Of a DNA stretch of 64,000 bases, positions 1-8,799 are shown piece after piece. The translations under genes and the position numbers were made by a program. The DNA is from Alkalicoccus luteus (lineage in GTDB: Bacteria > Bacillota > Bacilli > Bacillales > Salisediminibacteriaceae), in contig NZ_JAATHJ010000008.1 of NCBI RefSeq assembly GCF_012034335.1, positions 1 through 64,000 on the forward strand, written 5' to 3'. The notes beneath the pieces are model-generated. The model did no database searches. It was given only the letters and a program-made list of their open reading frames with translations, and was not told the origin of the DNA. The stretch's first letter is position 1. Each line of letters begins with the position of its first letter.

Positions 1-127
1 TTCTTCCCTTCATACAGGGTCGCCCTGAGAAATAGCTGAAGGCCAGCCCACGGCAGGCTCGGTAAGCAGAGGGGAAATACAATCAAACGAATAAATATGT
101 AAGTTGAAAGACTTTTTCAACAGCCTG
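1..127 (+). mobile_element. Right part of dispersed MITE-like element, copy 1 (cut by window start)
   Basis: These 127 bases are identical to 12371-12497, the right end of the complete copy at 11860-12497. The segment ends in the terminal inverted repeat (..TTTTTCAACAGCCTG) and is followed at once by the terminator hairpin of the leftward acyl-CoA synthetase gene. The left part lies outside the window. No open frame is conserved among the copies, so it is treated as a non-autonomous element. Perfect identity to copy 2 suggests recent movement or gene conversion. Confidence 0.8.
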
Positions 128-163
128 AAAAGCAGATCCCCTCTCATCGGGATCCGCTTTTTT
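128..163. terminator. Intrinsic terminator of the leftward acyl-CoA synthetase gene
   Basis: The arm GCAGATCCC pairs with GGGATCCGC (one mismatch) around an 8-nt loop, with A residues before and T residues after, so it can act in both directions. It lies 10 nt past the stop of the minus-strand gene and directly touches the repeat element. Confidence 0.7.
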
Positions 164-172
164 GAGCTGCTG

Positions 173-1819
173 TTACCGGCTTTGTTCTTCTTTCAGGGCA
201 ATGCTTTCTTGTTTCAGCTTATATTTCTGGATTTTACCCGATGCCGTCATCGGATATTCCTCGCAGAAGGTGATGAAGCGCGGGATTTTAAAGTGGGAAA
301 TGCTGCCGCGGCAATAGTCGCGGATTTCCTCCGCCTCAGCGGATTCGCCTTCCTTTAAGCGAATCCAGGCGACAATCTCTTCGCCGTACTTTTCATCCGG
401 CACGCCGACGATCTGGACGTCGAGAATTTTCGGGTGCTGATAAAGAAACTCCTCGATTTCCCGAGGATATATATTTTCGCCGCCGCGGATAATCATATCC
501 TTGAGGCGTCCCGTGATGCTGAAATAGCCGTGCTCGTCCTGTACAGCGAGGTCCCCGGTGTAGAGCCAGCCGTCGCTGTCAATCGCATTTTCTGTTTCTT
601 CAGCGTTATTGTAATAGCCGCGCATGACATGGTAGCCGCGCGTTATCAGCTCACCCTGCTCGCCGTTTGGCACTTCTTCGCGCGTGCCCGGGCGTACGAC
701 TTTCGCCTCTACGTTCGGCAGCGTCCGTCCGACAGTGGAGACGCGGACGTCGAGCGGGTCATCCGTCCGTGTCTGCGTGATCACCGGCGATGATTCCGTC
801 TGGCCGTAGGCGATCGTAATATCAGATGCCCCCATGTCGTTGACGACTGCCTTCATGACTTCAATTGGACAGTTGGAGCCGGCCATAATGCCCGTTCGCA
901 GTGACGTCAGGTCATAGGAGGCAAAGTCCGGGTGATTCAGCTCGGCAATAAACATCGTCGGGACTCCGTGAAGCGCCGTACAGCGCTCTTTCGATACCGC
1001 ATCAAGCACCTGTTCCGGATCAAACTCCTGCACCGGCACGATCGTAGACCCGGCATTCACTGCAGCAAGAATACCGAGCACGCAGCCGAAGCAGTGGAAA
1101 AACGGCACAGGAATACACATGCGGTCATCCTTCGTCAGCTTCATGCATTCGGCAATGTTCAAGCCGTTGTTCACGATGTTTGAGTGGGTCAGCATGACAC
1201 CCTTCGGAAATCCGGTCGTCCCGGACGTATATTGCATGTTAATAACGTCGGACGGATCGAGTGACGCAAGCTGCTGATCAAGCTCCGCTTCGCTCACGCT
1301 TTCAGCGGCGCCTGCGACTTCCTCCCAGGAATACGTGCCCGGATAGCGGTTGTCACCAAGCACGATCACGCGCTTGAGATGGGGAAGCTTTTCGGACTGG
1401 AGATTGCCCGGCTCTGCATCCTTCAGCTCGGGCGCAATGTCATACAAAATATCAATGTAGGACGTTCCTTTATACGACTCCATTAAAATCAGCGTGGAGC
1501 TTTCAGACTGCTGCAGCAAATACTGCAGTTCGGCTTTCTGATAGCTCGTGTTTACCGTAACGAGCACCGATCCCATCAGGCCGGTCGCGAACTGGGCTTC
1601 TATCCACTCCGGACGATTGGTCGCCCAGACAGCAGCATGATCGCCTTTTTTCATGCCGATTCCCATAAATCCACGGGCGGTGCGGCGTGCCCGCTCGTAA
1701 AACTGCTCGTACGACAAGCGCAGGCCGCGGTCGGGATACACGACGGCCTCGTGATCCGGATGGGCTGCGGCTTTTTCTGCAAGTAAACCTCCGACTGTCA
1801 CACTGCGGATCTCTGCCAT
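173..1819 (-). CDS. Acyl-CoA synthetase (AMP-binding, FadD/AtoS-like)
   Basis: A 548-residue adenylate-forming enzyme expected to activate a carboxylic (fatty) acid to its CoA thioester in the cytoplasm. Visible motifs are the P-loop-like YTSGTTGFPKGVMLTH, the AYGQTESSP region, TGDLA, the hinge GRLKDMIIRGGENIYP and the C-terminal catalytic lysine motif GKIQKYKL. The ATG at 1819 has a GGAGG about 8 nt upstream. It is transcribed away from a Na+/monocarboxylate symporter operon, and two cre sites lie between them, so it probably serves growth on fatty or short-chain acids when sugar is absent. The exact chain length is not decidable from sequence. Confidence 0.88.
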   Translation of the reverse strand: MAEIRSVTVGGLLAEKAAAHPDHEAVVYPDRGLRLSYEQFYERARRTARGFMGIGMKKGDHAAVWATNRPEWIEAQFATGLMGSVLVTVNTSYQKAELQYLLQQSESSTLILMESYKGTSYIDILYDIAPELKDAEPGNLQSEKLPHLKRVIVLGDNRYPGTYSWEEVAGAAESVSEAELDQQLASLDPSDVINMQYTSGTTGFPKGVMLTHSNIVNNGLNIAECMKLTKDDRMCIPVPFFHCFGCVLGILAAVNAGSTIVPVQEFDPEQVLDAVSKERCTALHGVPTMFIAELNHPDFASYDLTSLRTGIMAGSNCPIEVMKAVVNDMGASDITIAYGQTESSPVITQTRTDDPLDVRVSTVGRTLPNVEAKVVRPGTREEVPNGEQGELITRGYHVMRGYYNNAEETENAIDSDGWLYTGDLAVQDEHGYFSITGRLKDMIIRGGENIYPREIEEFLYQHPKILDVQIVGVPDEKYGEEIVAWIRLKEGESAEAEEIRDYCRGSISHFKIPRFITFCEEYPMTASGKIQKYKLKQESIALKEEQSR

Positions 1820-1899
1820 ATGTAACTAACCTCCATGCGGGATCTGAACACCCGCTCAGAATGAGTGCTGTTTCCATTATAAGCAATATTCTAACAAAA

Positions 1900-1914
1900 A
1901 GAAAACGCTTTCAA
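1900..1914 (-). promoter_or_regulatory. cre site (CcpA) for the leftward acyl-CoA synthetase
   Basis: Read on the minus strand, TTGAAAGCGTTTTCT fits the Bacillus cre consensus WTGNAANCGNWNNCW at every fixed position. It lies about 80 nt upstream of the acyl-CoA synthetase start. CcpA repression is inferred. Confidence 0.65.
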
Positions 1915-1986
1915 TAAAATAAGACGAATGACTTATACCAGGTCGTAAAACGACAAAAAATAAACTGTCGAAAAATTGAAAACATA

Positions 1987-2016
1987 TTGACACTTTTTAT
2001 TGAAAGCGATTACAAT
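1987..2016 (+). promoter_or_regulatory. SigA promoter with overlapping cre site for the symporter operon
   Basis: TTGACA (1987-1992), an 18-nt spacer and TACAAT (2011-2016) form a good vegetative promoter. A second cre match, TTGAAAGCGATTACA (2000-2014), covers the spacer and the -10, the expected place for roadblock-type CcpA repression. Confidence 0.65.
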
Positions 2017-2069
2017 TTAAGACATGTACTAGAACAGAATTTGGGAAAGGAGGAAAACTGAGTTACTTC

Positions 2070-2085
2070 GACTGAACGGTCAGTC
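2070..2085. promoter_or_regulatory. Candidate TetR-type operator
   Basis: A palindrome with perfect 6-nt arms, GACTGA-ACGG-TCAGTC, lies in the transcribed leader between the promoter at 1987 and the first gene. Spacing and composition resemble operators of TetR-family regulators of acyl-CoA metabolism. It differs from the FadR box at 15937, so a different protein would bind; the TetR gene at 23708 is one candidate. Confidence 0.4.
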
Positions 2086-2097
2086 AGAATTTCAACT

Positions 2098-2430
2098 ATG
2101 AATGGGGGACTCCGCTTGAAAGCGTATCGTATGGAGGTCAGGTTTACGGTCATCATGACGCTGCTGCTCGTCGCTGCCGGTAATGTCGCGCTCTTCTTTT
2201 CCATATTTCCGGTAGAGGGAATGCTGTTCGGCTTTCCGATTATGTACATCATTCCAATTTTGTCCGGCTGGTTTGGCATTCTGTTTCTCGCCATACTCGC
2301 CAATCATTTCGGCAATAAGATAGATGCGGAAATAGAGAAGGCGAACGAAGAGGAGATTGAGGAGCTGGAACAGAGATCAGAAGGAATGGGGGAAATGGAA
2401 GATGGAAGAGACAGCATGGCAGTTAAGTAA
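2098..2430 (+). CDS. Symporter small subunit (DUF4212-like)
   Basis: A 110-residue protein with two hydrophobic helices separated by a short loop, followed by a highly charged, Glu-rich tail. Small two-helix proteins of this kind sit directly before solute:sodium symporter genes and act as a small subunit. The gene overlaps the symporter reading frame by 29 nt, indicating coupled translation. The ATG at 2098 lacks a good ribosome site, whereas an in-frame TTG at 2116 follows a G-rich stretch, so the true start may be 18 nt later. Confidence 0.7.
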   Translation: MNGGLRLKAYRMEVRFTVIMTLLLVAAGNVALFFSIFPVEGMLFGFPIMYIIPILSGWFGILFLAILANHFGNKIDAEIEKANEEEIEELEQRSEGMGEMEDGRDSMAVK

Positions 2431-4048
2431 TCCAATACTTGGGATCGTCGCCATCGTCGCGATGTTTGTCTTGTTTTATATCGTCAGCTTCATTTCGAAT
2501 AAAAAGAGTCAGTCAGTCGCAGACCTCTACGTTGCAGGCTCCACGATCGGACCGGTCACAAACGGACTGGCCATGGCTTCTACATACATGAGCCTCGCGA
2601 CGTTTCTCGGTATTACAGCGCTGATTTTAGAGCTGCAGGTGCCGTTTATCATGCTCTGGATCCAGCTGATCTTATCGATTCCTCTTATTACGATTATTTA
2701 CGGTACGAGCCTGCGGCGAATGGGAGCTTTTTCGCCGACGCACTTCATCCGTGAGCGTTACGGCGTGAGTGCCTCCATCATTGCCGCGTTGTTTATGATT
2801 CTCGTCTCGCTCATGTATGCGCTCGGGCAGATGATCGGGGTCGCCCTTGCGTTTGAAATGGCGTTTGGTATCCCGTATCTGCCAGGTCTTCTCGTCGGCG
2901 GACTGCTGATCGTCGGCTACGTGACGCTTGGCGGCATGGCGGGAGCATCGAACAATGCCGCGATTCAGATGGTGATCATCGCGCTCATGTTCATTATTCC
3001 GCTCGGTGCGATCATGAAAGCCGTCGGCGGAAGCGGCTGGTTTTTCCCGCCGCTACTCTATGCAGATATGGTGCCGGCGATGGTCGACGCGATGCCGGGA
3101 TTCTTTGACTACCAGTTCTCGCCGAAATGGTACGTCAGTCTGATCGGACTTACAATCGGCTCGCTAGGACTGCCGCATTTAGCCATGCGGATTTACACAG
3201 CATCCAACCTGAAGTCGGCGCGTAATGCGATGGTCTGGTTTACGTTTATTATCGGGCTGGTGTTTTCTGCCACGTACGCGATGGGCTTTGTCGGTGTATA
3301 CGCGACACAGACACAGGGAGTATCGATTTCGTCTGCTGACGCGGATAAACTAACGCTCATTTTGAACCTCGTTTACAATCCGGAATGGGTAACCGCACTT
3401 GTTATTGCAGGGGCGATCGCAGCCGGACTGTCGACAATAAGCGGAAACCTGCTCGCAATCGGCGCTCTGCTGTCACAGGACATCATTACAACGCTGAAGC
3501 CGTCCATTCCGACGAAGATGCGCGTGAAGCTCGGCTATGCTGCTATTTTCACCGGTGGTATTGTCAGCATCCTGCTTGCCATTAATCCTCCGGCCTTCCT
3601 CGTCGTCAGTATTTTGTGGGCGTTCGGACTCGCCGGGGTAACGAACGCACCGCTTATCATCGTCGGTGTCTGGTGGAAGGAAGCAAACAAGTACGGTGCT
3701 ATCGCAGCATCGGTTATCGGCGGGTTTCTTTACATCATCGTTTCCCCGTTCGTCTTTCCATCTGTCGTCATCACCGGCCACGGCGTGACAGACGGAATGG
3801 GCTTATCCGGTGCGATGCTGGCAATTCCGATCAGCTTTGTTCTGCTCATCATCGTTTCCTACGTGACGAACAGAATGCCGTCCCTGTCCAGACACTTAAC
3901 GCCTGACGCCGATAAGCGTCTGATTGAACGGATCCACGGCTGGTCAAACGTCAATCCAAAGCGGTACAACAGCCAGCTCGGAGCGGCGATCACCGTTATT
4001 TTATTTTCTGCAGTAGCTGTATGGGCATTGTTCCCATGGAATATGTAG
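2402..4048 (+). CDS. Sodium:solute symporter family protein (acetate/monocarboxylate type)
   Basis: A 548-residue polytopic membrane protein of the SSF family with about 13 hydrophobic segments. The AGAIAAGLSTISGNLLAIG stretch matches the sodium-binding helix of ActP/MctP-type acetate and monocarboxylate permeases. The reading frame is open from 2357, but the ATG at 2402 (METAWQ-like start) follows a GGGGGA at the right distance and is preferred. It lies between its small subunit and genes for a Yip1-like protein and an acyl-CoA synthetase, which suggests uptake of a short-chain acid followed by CoA activation. The substrate is inferred, not shown. Confidence 0.82.
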   Translation: MEETAWQLSNPILGIVAIVAMFVLFYIVSFISNKKSQSVADLYVAGSTIGPVTNGLAMASTYMSLATFLGITALILELQVPFIMLWIQLILSIPLITIIYGTSLRRMGAFSPTHFIRERYGVSASIIAALFMILVSLMYALGQMIGVALAFEMAFGIPYLPGLLVGGLLIVGYVTLGGMAGASNNAAIQMVIIALMFIIPLGAIMKAVGGSGWFFPPLLYADMVPAMVDAMPGFFDYQFSPKWYVSLIGLTIGSLGLPHLAMRIYTASNLKSARNAMVWFTFIIGLVFSATYAMGFVGVYATQTQGVSISSADADKLTLILNLVYNPEWVTALVIAGAIAAGLSTISGNLLAIGALLSQDIITTLKPSIPTKMRVKLGYAAIFTGGIVSILLAINPPAFLVVSILWAFGLAGVTNAPLIIVGVWWKEANKYGAIAASVIGGFLYIIVSPFVFPSVVITGHGVTDGMGLSGAMLAIPISFVLLIIVSYVTNRMPSLSRHLTPDADKRLIERIHGWSNVNPKRYNSQLGAAITVILFSAVAVWALFPWNM

Positions 4049-4072
4049 GGCAGTAGTCAGGAGGCCGCTTTG

Positions 4073-4612
4073 ATGACCGTAGCACGCATGCTGCTTATGC
4101 AGCAGGACGCGTATCAGACATTTTTAGAAAAGGAAAACAGTGCCGTGCTCGTCCGGCTGCTCGTGTTGACGGTCGGCCTGCTGTACGGCATTGCCGGCAT
4201 TCTTGCCAACCTGTCGTTCATTGCCGACTTTGACGCAGCGTTTTTACAGTATGGATTAGCCCCGCTTATCTTTATCATGTTCGGACTCTTCACCGCATGG
4301 CTTTCGCGGCTCGGACTCGGACTGCTTCTCTGGGCAGGGGCACGGGGGTTTGGAGGACCCGGCCGCGTGCGGGACGTCAGCCGGATGAGTTCTGTCATGC
4401 TGGTGCCCGGACTGCTCGCGGTGCCGCTCATGACCGGGCTTGCCGGCGGACCGGCTGCGGCAGTGCTGACAGCGGCCGGCGTCGCCTGGATGACGCTCGC
4501 CGGGATTCATGTCTTAATGACAACACAGCAGTTTTCCACGACGAAAGCAGCGGCCGCTGCCGTTGCGGTCATTATTTTCTTTTCAAGCATCTTTTATTTA
4601 ATTCTCCCATAG
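4073..4612 (+). CDS. Yip1-like membrane protein
   Basis: A 179-residue protein with a cytoplasmic N-terminus and about five hydrophobic helices, arranged like the YIP1/DUF1282 family; no catalytic motif is seen. An AGGAGG 8 nt before the ATG at 4073 sets the start; an in-frame TTG at 4070 is too close to it. It lies 24 nt after the symporter and 36 nt before the MbcS-type gene, so it is probably co-transcribed with them. Its role is unknown. Confidence 0.6.
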   Translation: MTVARMLLMQQDAYQTFLEKENSAVLVRLLVLTVGLLYGIAGILANLSFIADFDAAFLQYGLAPLIFIMFGLFTAWLSRLGLGLLLWAGARGFGGPGRVRDVSRMSSVMLVPGLLAVPLMTGLAGGPAAAVLTAAGVAWMTLAGIHVLMTTQQFSTTKAAAAAVAVIIFFSSIFYLILP

Positions 4613-4648
4613 ACAGACTGTGGGGTATCACCATGAGGAGGGGCATGT

Positions 4649-6223
4649 ATGCAAACGACTGAACTGATAGCACCAGAACAATACAATATTTCCGAAGAGG
4701 TGGACCGCCACCAGGACAGCACGACGCTTGCCGTCCGCTGGCGCGACCAGGCGGGGAACCGGCGGGACGTGACGTACAAGGAACTGACGGAGCGGACAAA
4801 CCAGTTCGCACGGGCGATGCAGTCGCTCGGTCTGCGGAAAGGGGATAAAGTACTCGTTCTGCTGCCGCGGATTCCGGAAGCGTACATGACGTATCTTGGC
4901 TGCCTGAGGGCAGGAATCGTTGCTGTTCCGTGCTCGGACATGCTGCGCAAAAAAGACCTGCAGTACCGGGTGGAGCACTCCGGTGCAAAAGCCGTGATCG
5001 CTTACCACGAAAGCACCGGCGAAGTGAACAGCATGGAAACGGAAGAGAAGCTGCACAAGCTGATCGTCGGCGGTGAAGAGAGCGGCTGGGAGCGGCTTGA
5101 ATCACTTGCTGAACAGGAGTCTGCGGAAGCACTGAAGCTGGAAACGACGCGTGATGACATGGCATTTCTTTCCTACACGTCCGGTACGACCGGCAATCCG
5201 AAAGGTGTGGTGCACACACACGGATGGGGCTACGCCCACGTGCGGACCGCTGCGAGAGAATGGCTCGGCGTCCGCGAAGGCGACGTCGTCTGGGCAACGG
5301 CTGCACCAGGCTGGCAGAAGTGGATCTGGAGCCCGTTCCTCTCCACCATTACGCTCGGAGCAACCGCCTACGTCTACCACGGACCGTTTGATGCGGAAAC
5401 GTATTTACAGATGATGGAGGACGAAAAAATAAACGTCCTTTGCTGCACGCCGACCGAATACCGGATTATGGCGAAGCTCGACAAGCTCGGCTCGTATGAC
5501 CTGTCGGCGATGAAGAGTGCGGTCTCAGCAGGAGAACCGCTGAACCGTCCGGTGATCGACGCCTTCCGTGAAGCCTTCCGGATCGAAGTCCGCGACGGCT
5601 ACGGCCAGACCGAAAACACGCTGCTCGTCTGCAACGTGCAGGGGATGGAAGTGAAGCCCGGCTCGATGGGACGGCCGACGCCGGGCAACCAGGTCGACCT
5701 CGTCGACGAATCCGGAAGTCCGGCACCAGCCGGCGAGGTCGGGGATATTGCCGTGCACAAAGACTGTCCGGCACTCTTCCGTGAATATTACCTCGATCCG
5801 GAGCGGACGCAGGCAGCGTTCCGCGGCGACTGGTATATCACCGGTGACCAGGCGGTAAAGGATGAAGACGGCTACTTCTGGTTCAAAGGCCGCAGCGACG
5901 ATATCATCATCAGCTCCGGCTACACGATCGGACCGTTTGAAGTGGAAGATGCGCTCCTGAAGCATCCCGCCGTCCGCGAATGTGCCGTCGTCGCCTCGCC
6001 GGATGAAACCCGCGGCCACGTCGTCAAAGCTTTCATCGTGCTTCGGGAAAAAGCCGACAAGCCGGAAGACGAGCTGATCCAAGAGTTGCAGGATCACACG
6101 AAGCAGATGACCGCGCCGTATAAATATCCGCGCCGCATCGAATTCATGGATGAACTGCCAAAAACGACATCCGGCAAAATCCGCCGTATCGAACTGAGGC
6201 TGCAGGAGCTTGGAGAATCATAA
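4649..6223 (+). CDS. mbcS: Acyl-CoA synthetase, MbcS type
   Basis: A 524-residue AMP-forming ligase close to the MbcS/medium- and branched-chain acyl-CoA synthetases of bacilli, which make 2-methylbutyryl- or isobutyryl-CoA-type thioesters. Motifs: YTSGTTGNPKGVVHTHGWGY, DGYGQTEN, TGDQA, the hinge GRSDDIIISSGYTIGP and TTSGKIRR with the catalytic lysine. The start follows AGGAGGGG. It ends the symporter operon at a strong terminator. Together with the transporter it suggests uptake and activation of a branched or short acid that could feed the IcmF/acyl-CoA cluster at 16-27 kb. Confidence 0.85.
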   Translation: MQTTELIAPEQYNISEEVDRHQDSTTLAVRWRDQAGNRRDVTYKELTERTNQFARAMQSLGLRKGDKVLVLLPRIPEAYMTYLGCLRAGIVAVPCSDMLRKKDLQYRVEHSGAKAVIAYHESTGEVNSMETEEKLHKLIVGGEESGWERLESLAEQESAEALKLETTRDDMAFLSYTSGTTGNPKGVVHTHGWGYAHVRTAAREWLGVREGDVVWATAAPGWQKWIWSPFLSTITLGATAYVYHGPFDAETYLQMMEDEKINVLCCTPTEYRIMAKLDKLGSYDLSAMKSAVSAGEPLNRPVIDAFREAFRIEVRDGYGQTENTLLVCNVQGMEVKPGSMGRPTPGNQVDLVDESGSPAPAGEVGDIAVHKDCPALFREYYLDPERTQAAFRGDWYITGDQAVKDEDGYFWFKGRSDDIIISSGYTIGPFEVEDALLKHPAVRECAVVASPDETRGHVVKAFIVLREKADKPEDELIQELQDHTKQMTAPYKYPRRIEFMDELPKTTSGKIRRIELRLQELGES

Positions 6224-6234
6224 ACAAGAAGGAA

Positions 6235-6267
6235 CCGTCCCGGCTAGCAGCCGGGGCGGATTTTTTT
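6235..6267 (+). terminator. Intrinsic terminator after mbcS
   Basis: CCGTCCCGGCT pairs with AGCCGGGGCGG around a 3-nt loop, followed by seven T. Confidence 0.9.
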
Positions 6268-6581
6268 ATGACGGAAGAACAAAGAAATTTTCGACAAGAA
6301 CGGTGATTCCATGTGGCAAAAGCTGCACAGCACCGAGGAAAAGGAATACAGCACTGCCTGAACGTTACTCAGCGGCGGATAAAAGCGATTCAGGCAACGT
6401 AACAGGCCGTTATAACGAATAAAGCCACTTAACGCTCCGCAAAAGCTGCACAAGCCCGTCCAAAAACAACAATCCCGCCGTCCGGGTCCTTTCAAAAGAT
6501 AACGACCTGAAAACACTTGCGATTTCAGCGTTTTTCCGCTACGTTAAGAAACGAACTTAAAAGAACGGAGTGACGTTATTT
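6268..6581. other. Intergenic region before speE, with a short direct repeat
   Basis: No supported gene. GCAAAAGCTGCACA occurs twice (6316-6329 and 6439-6452), 123 nt apart, and GCCTGAA/TTCAGGC form a weak inverted repeat between them. A poor promoter (TTGCGA near 6519) may drive speE. Otherwise nothing recognised. Confidence 0.35.
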
Positions 6582-7415
6582 ATGAGCATTTGGTTTACGG
6601 AAAAACAGACAGAGCATTTCGGCATCACGGCCGAAATTACACGCACGTATGTCAGTGAAAAGACAGATTTTCAACAGCTCGATATGGTAGAGACGAAAGA
6701 ATTCGGCAACATGCTGCTGCTTGACGGCATGGTCATGACGACAGAAAAAGACGAATTTGTTTACCACGAAATGGTGGCGCACGTACCGCTTCACACGCAC
6801 CCGAATCCGGAAAACGTCCTCGTCGTCGGCGGCGGCGACGGCGGCGTCATCCGCGAAATTCTCAAGCATCCGGAAGTGCAGAAAGCGACGCTCGTAGAAA
6901 TTGACGGCAAAGTCATCGAGTATTCCAAGCAGTACCTGCCGTCGATCGCCGGCGCGCTGAGCGATCCGCGTGTAGATGTAAAGGTGGCGGACGGCTTCAT
7001 GCACATTGCCGAGAGCACGAATGAATATGACGTCATCATGGTCGATTCGACAGAACCTGTCGGACCTGCGGTAAACTTGTTTACGAAAGGCTTTTACGAA
7101 GGCATCAGCCGCGCACTGAAGGACGACGGTATTTTCGTCGCCCAGACCGATAACCCGTGGTTTCAGCGTCAGCTCGTGGCAGATGCCTTCCGTGACATTA
7201 AAGCAACATTTCCGGTAACGCGCATGTATACAGCCAACATCCCGACATATCCGAGCGGACTCTGGACGTTCACGCTCGGCTCGAAAGTGTACGATCCGCT
7301 CGAAATAGAAGACGACCGCTTCCATCCTTTTGAAACGAACTATTACACGAGGCAGATCCATACAGCTGCCTTTGCACTGCCAAAGTTCGTTCAGGACATT
7401 ACGGAGGGCAAATAA
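6582..7415 (+). CDS. speE: Spermidine synthase
   Basis: A 277-residue aminopropyltransferase that moves the aminopropyl group from decarboxylated S-adenosylmethionine to putrescine. Motifs: [14 protein letters not shown] (nucleotide site), [18 protein letters not shown] (catalytic Asp region) and [14 protein letters not shown]. The N-terminus MSIWFTEKQ matches other Bacillus SpeE proteins, so the ATG at 6582 behind GGAGTG is preferred over the upstream in-frame GTG at 6570. Its stop directly abuts the speB start codon, forming a two-gene polyamine operon. Confidence 0.95.
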   Translation: MSIWFTEKQTEHFGITAEITRTYVSEKTDFQQLDMVETKEFGNMLLLDGMVMTTEKDEFVYHEMVAHVPLHTHPNPENVLVVGGGDGGVIREILKHPEVQKATLVEIDGKVIEYSKQYLPSIAGALSDPRVDVKVADGFMHIAESTNEYDVIMVDSTEPVGPAVNLFTKGFYEGISRALKDDGIFVAQTDNPWFQRQLVADAFRDIKATFPVTRMYTANIPTYPSGLWTFTLGSKVYDPLEIEDDRFHPFETNYYTRQIHTAAFALPKFVQDITEGK

Positions 7416-8297
7416 ATGAATCTGTTTGATGATGGCTACTCCTCCGGAAAATTCATCATGGCGGACAAGTCATATGACGAGGCGGAGATCGTACTGTATG
7501 GCATGCCAATGGACTATACGGTAAGTTTCCGGCCCGGTTCCCGGTTCGGCCCGCAGCGCATTCGCGAGGCGTCTATTGGCCTGGAAGAATACAGCGTCTA
7601 TCTGGACCGGCACCTGGAACATATCCGCGTGCACGACGCCGGTGATATGCTGCTCCCGTTCGGGAACGCCGCTAAATCGCTGGAGCTGATGAAGCAGTAT
7701 ACGGCGGGCTTGTTCCGCGACGGGCGCTTTCCAATCGGACTTGGCGGCGAGCATCTCGTTTCCTGGCCGGTGATGCAGTCCGCGCATGAAGCGTTCGACA
7801 ATCTTGCGGTGATCCATATCGACGCCCATGCCGACCTGCGTGAAGAATATGAAGGAGAAGAACTGTCTCATTCGACGCCGATCCGCAAAGCGTGTGAGCT
7901 GATCGGACCGGAGAACGTTTACTCGTTCGGGATCCGCTCCGGGATGCGGGAGGAATTTGAGTACGCTGCGTCATCCGGCATGCACATGAGCCGCTTTCAC
8001 GTAGCGGAACCGCTGAAGCAGAAGCTTCCTGAGCTTGCCGGACGAAACGTATACGTCACGATTGACATCGATGTGCTCGATCCTGCCTTCGCACCAGGCA
8101 CCGGCACGCCGGAAGCCGGCGGAATTACGTCGGCAGAGCTTATCGAAGCGGTGCGCCTCATTTCCGAGTCTGACGTGAACGTGATCGGCTGTGACCTCGT
8201 CGAAGTGCTGCCAGCTTATGACCCGGCTGATCAAACGTCTGTTGCAGCTTCCAAGCTGATCCGCGAAATGATGCTCGGGTTCCCGACGCGCCCTTGA
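7416..8297 (+). CDS. speB: Agmatinase
   Basis: A 293-residue ureohydrolase that converts agmatine to putrescine and urea, supplying SpeE. The binuclear manganese ligands are visible in GGEH, DAHADLR and the TIDIDVLDPAFAPGTGTPE block. An in-frame GGAGGG precedes the ATG, which begins immediately after the speE stop codon. The pair and its order are as in B. subtilis. Confidence 0.95.
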   Translation: MNLFDDGYSSGKFIMADKSYDEAEIVLYGMPMDYTVSFRPGSRFGPQRIREASIGLEEYSVYLDRHLEHIRVHDAGDMLLPFGNAAKSLELMKQYTAGLFRDGRFPIGLGGEHLVSWPVMQSAHEAFDNLAVIHIDAHADLREEYEGEELSHSTPIRKACELIGPENVYSFGIRSGMREEFEYAASSGMHMSRFHVAEPLKQKLPELAGRNVYVTIDIDVLDPAFAPGTGTPEAGGITSAELIEAVRLISESDVNVIGCDLVEVLPAYDPADQTSVAASKLIREMMLGFPTRP

Positions 8298-8323
8298 TGA
8301 ACCTTACTTTTTTCCGTTATAAT
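8294..8323 (+). promoter_or_regulatory. SigA promoter for ywiB-argS
   Basis: TTGATG, an 18-nt spacer and TATAAT lie across the end of speB, 36 nt before the ywiB start. Confidence 0.6.
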
Positions 8324-8358
8324 AGTCTGGTTATCAAGAAAGGATCGGGTGAAACACT

Positions 8359-8799
8359 ATGACACAAAACCGCATGCCGGTGGACATCAGTATCCGAACA
8401 GACATTAAAGATGGAAAACAGCGCGAACGGCACACGATGGAAGCATCAGGCGAGGTGCTTTGGCGCGGGGATATGGTCGTGCTGAAGTTCCGCGAGCCGC
8501 GCGAGGAAAATGAGGCCGGAACGGATCAGACGATGCAGTACCGTGACGGGCGTCTTTCTGTCCGGCGCGAAGGAGACGTGACGATGAACCAGCGCTTTAT
8601 AGAGGGCGCGAGTACGGAAGGCACGTACAACAGTCAGGCGGGTCCGATGCATATGATGACGAAAACAAAAGAGCTCACATGCGACTGGGATGCAGCCGCG
8701 GGAGCCGGCGTCATCCGGCTCGTCTACGTGCTGACACTGCAAGGATCCGAAACGGGCACATATACAATGAAGGTAACGTTTGAGGAGGGAACGCCATGA
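8359..8799 (+). CDS. ywiB: DUF1934 beta-barrel protein YwiB
   Basis: A 146-residue protein of the DUF1934 family, a small lipocalin-like beta-barrel of unknown function. The alternating beta pattern and the terminal [17 protein letters not shown] segment are typical. It overlaps argS by 4 nt (ATGA), as in other bacilli, so translation is probably coupled. No enzyme motif is visible. Confidence 0.82.
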   Translation: MTQNRMPVDISIRTDIKDGKQRERHTMEASGEVLWRGDMVVLKFREPREENEAGTDQTMQYRDGRLSVRREGDVTMNQRFIEGASTEGTYNSQAGPMHMMTKTKELTCDWDAAAGAGVIRLVYVLTLQGSETGTYTMKVTFEEGTP

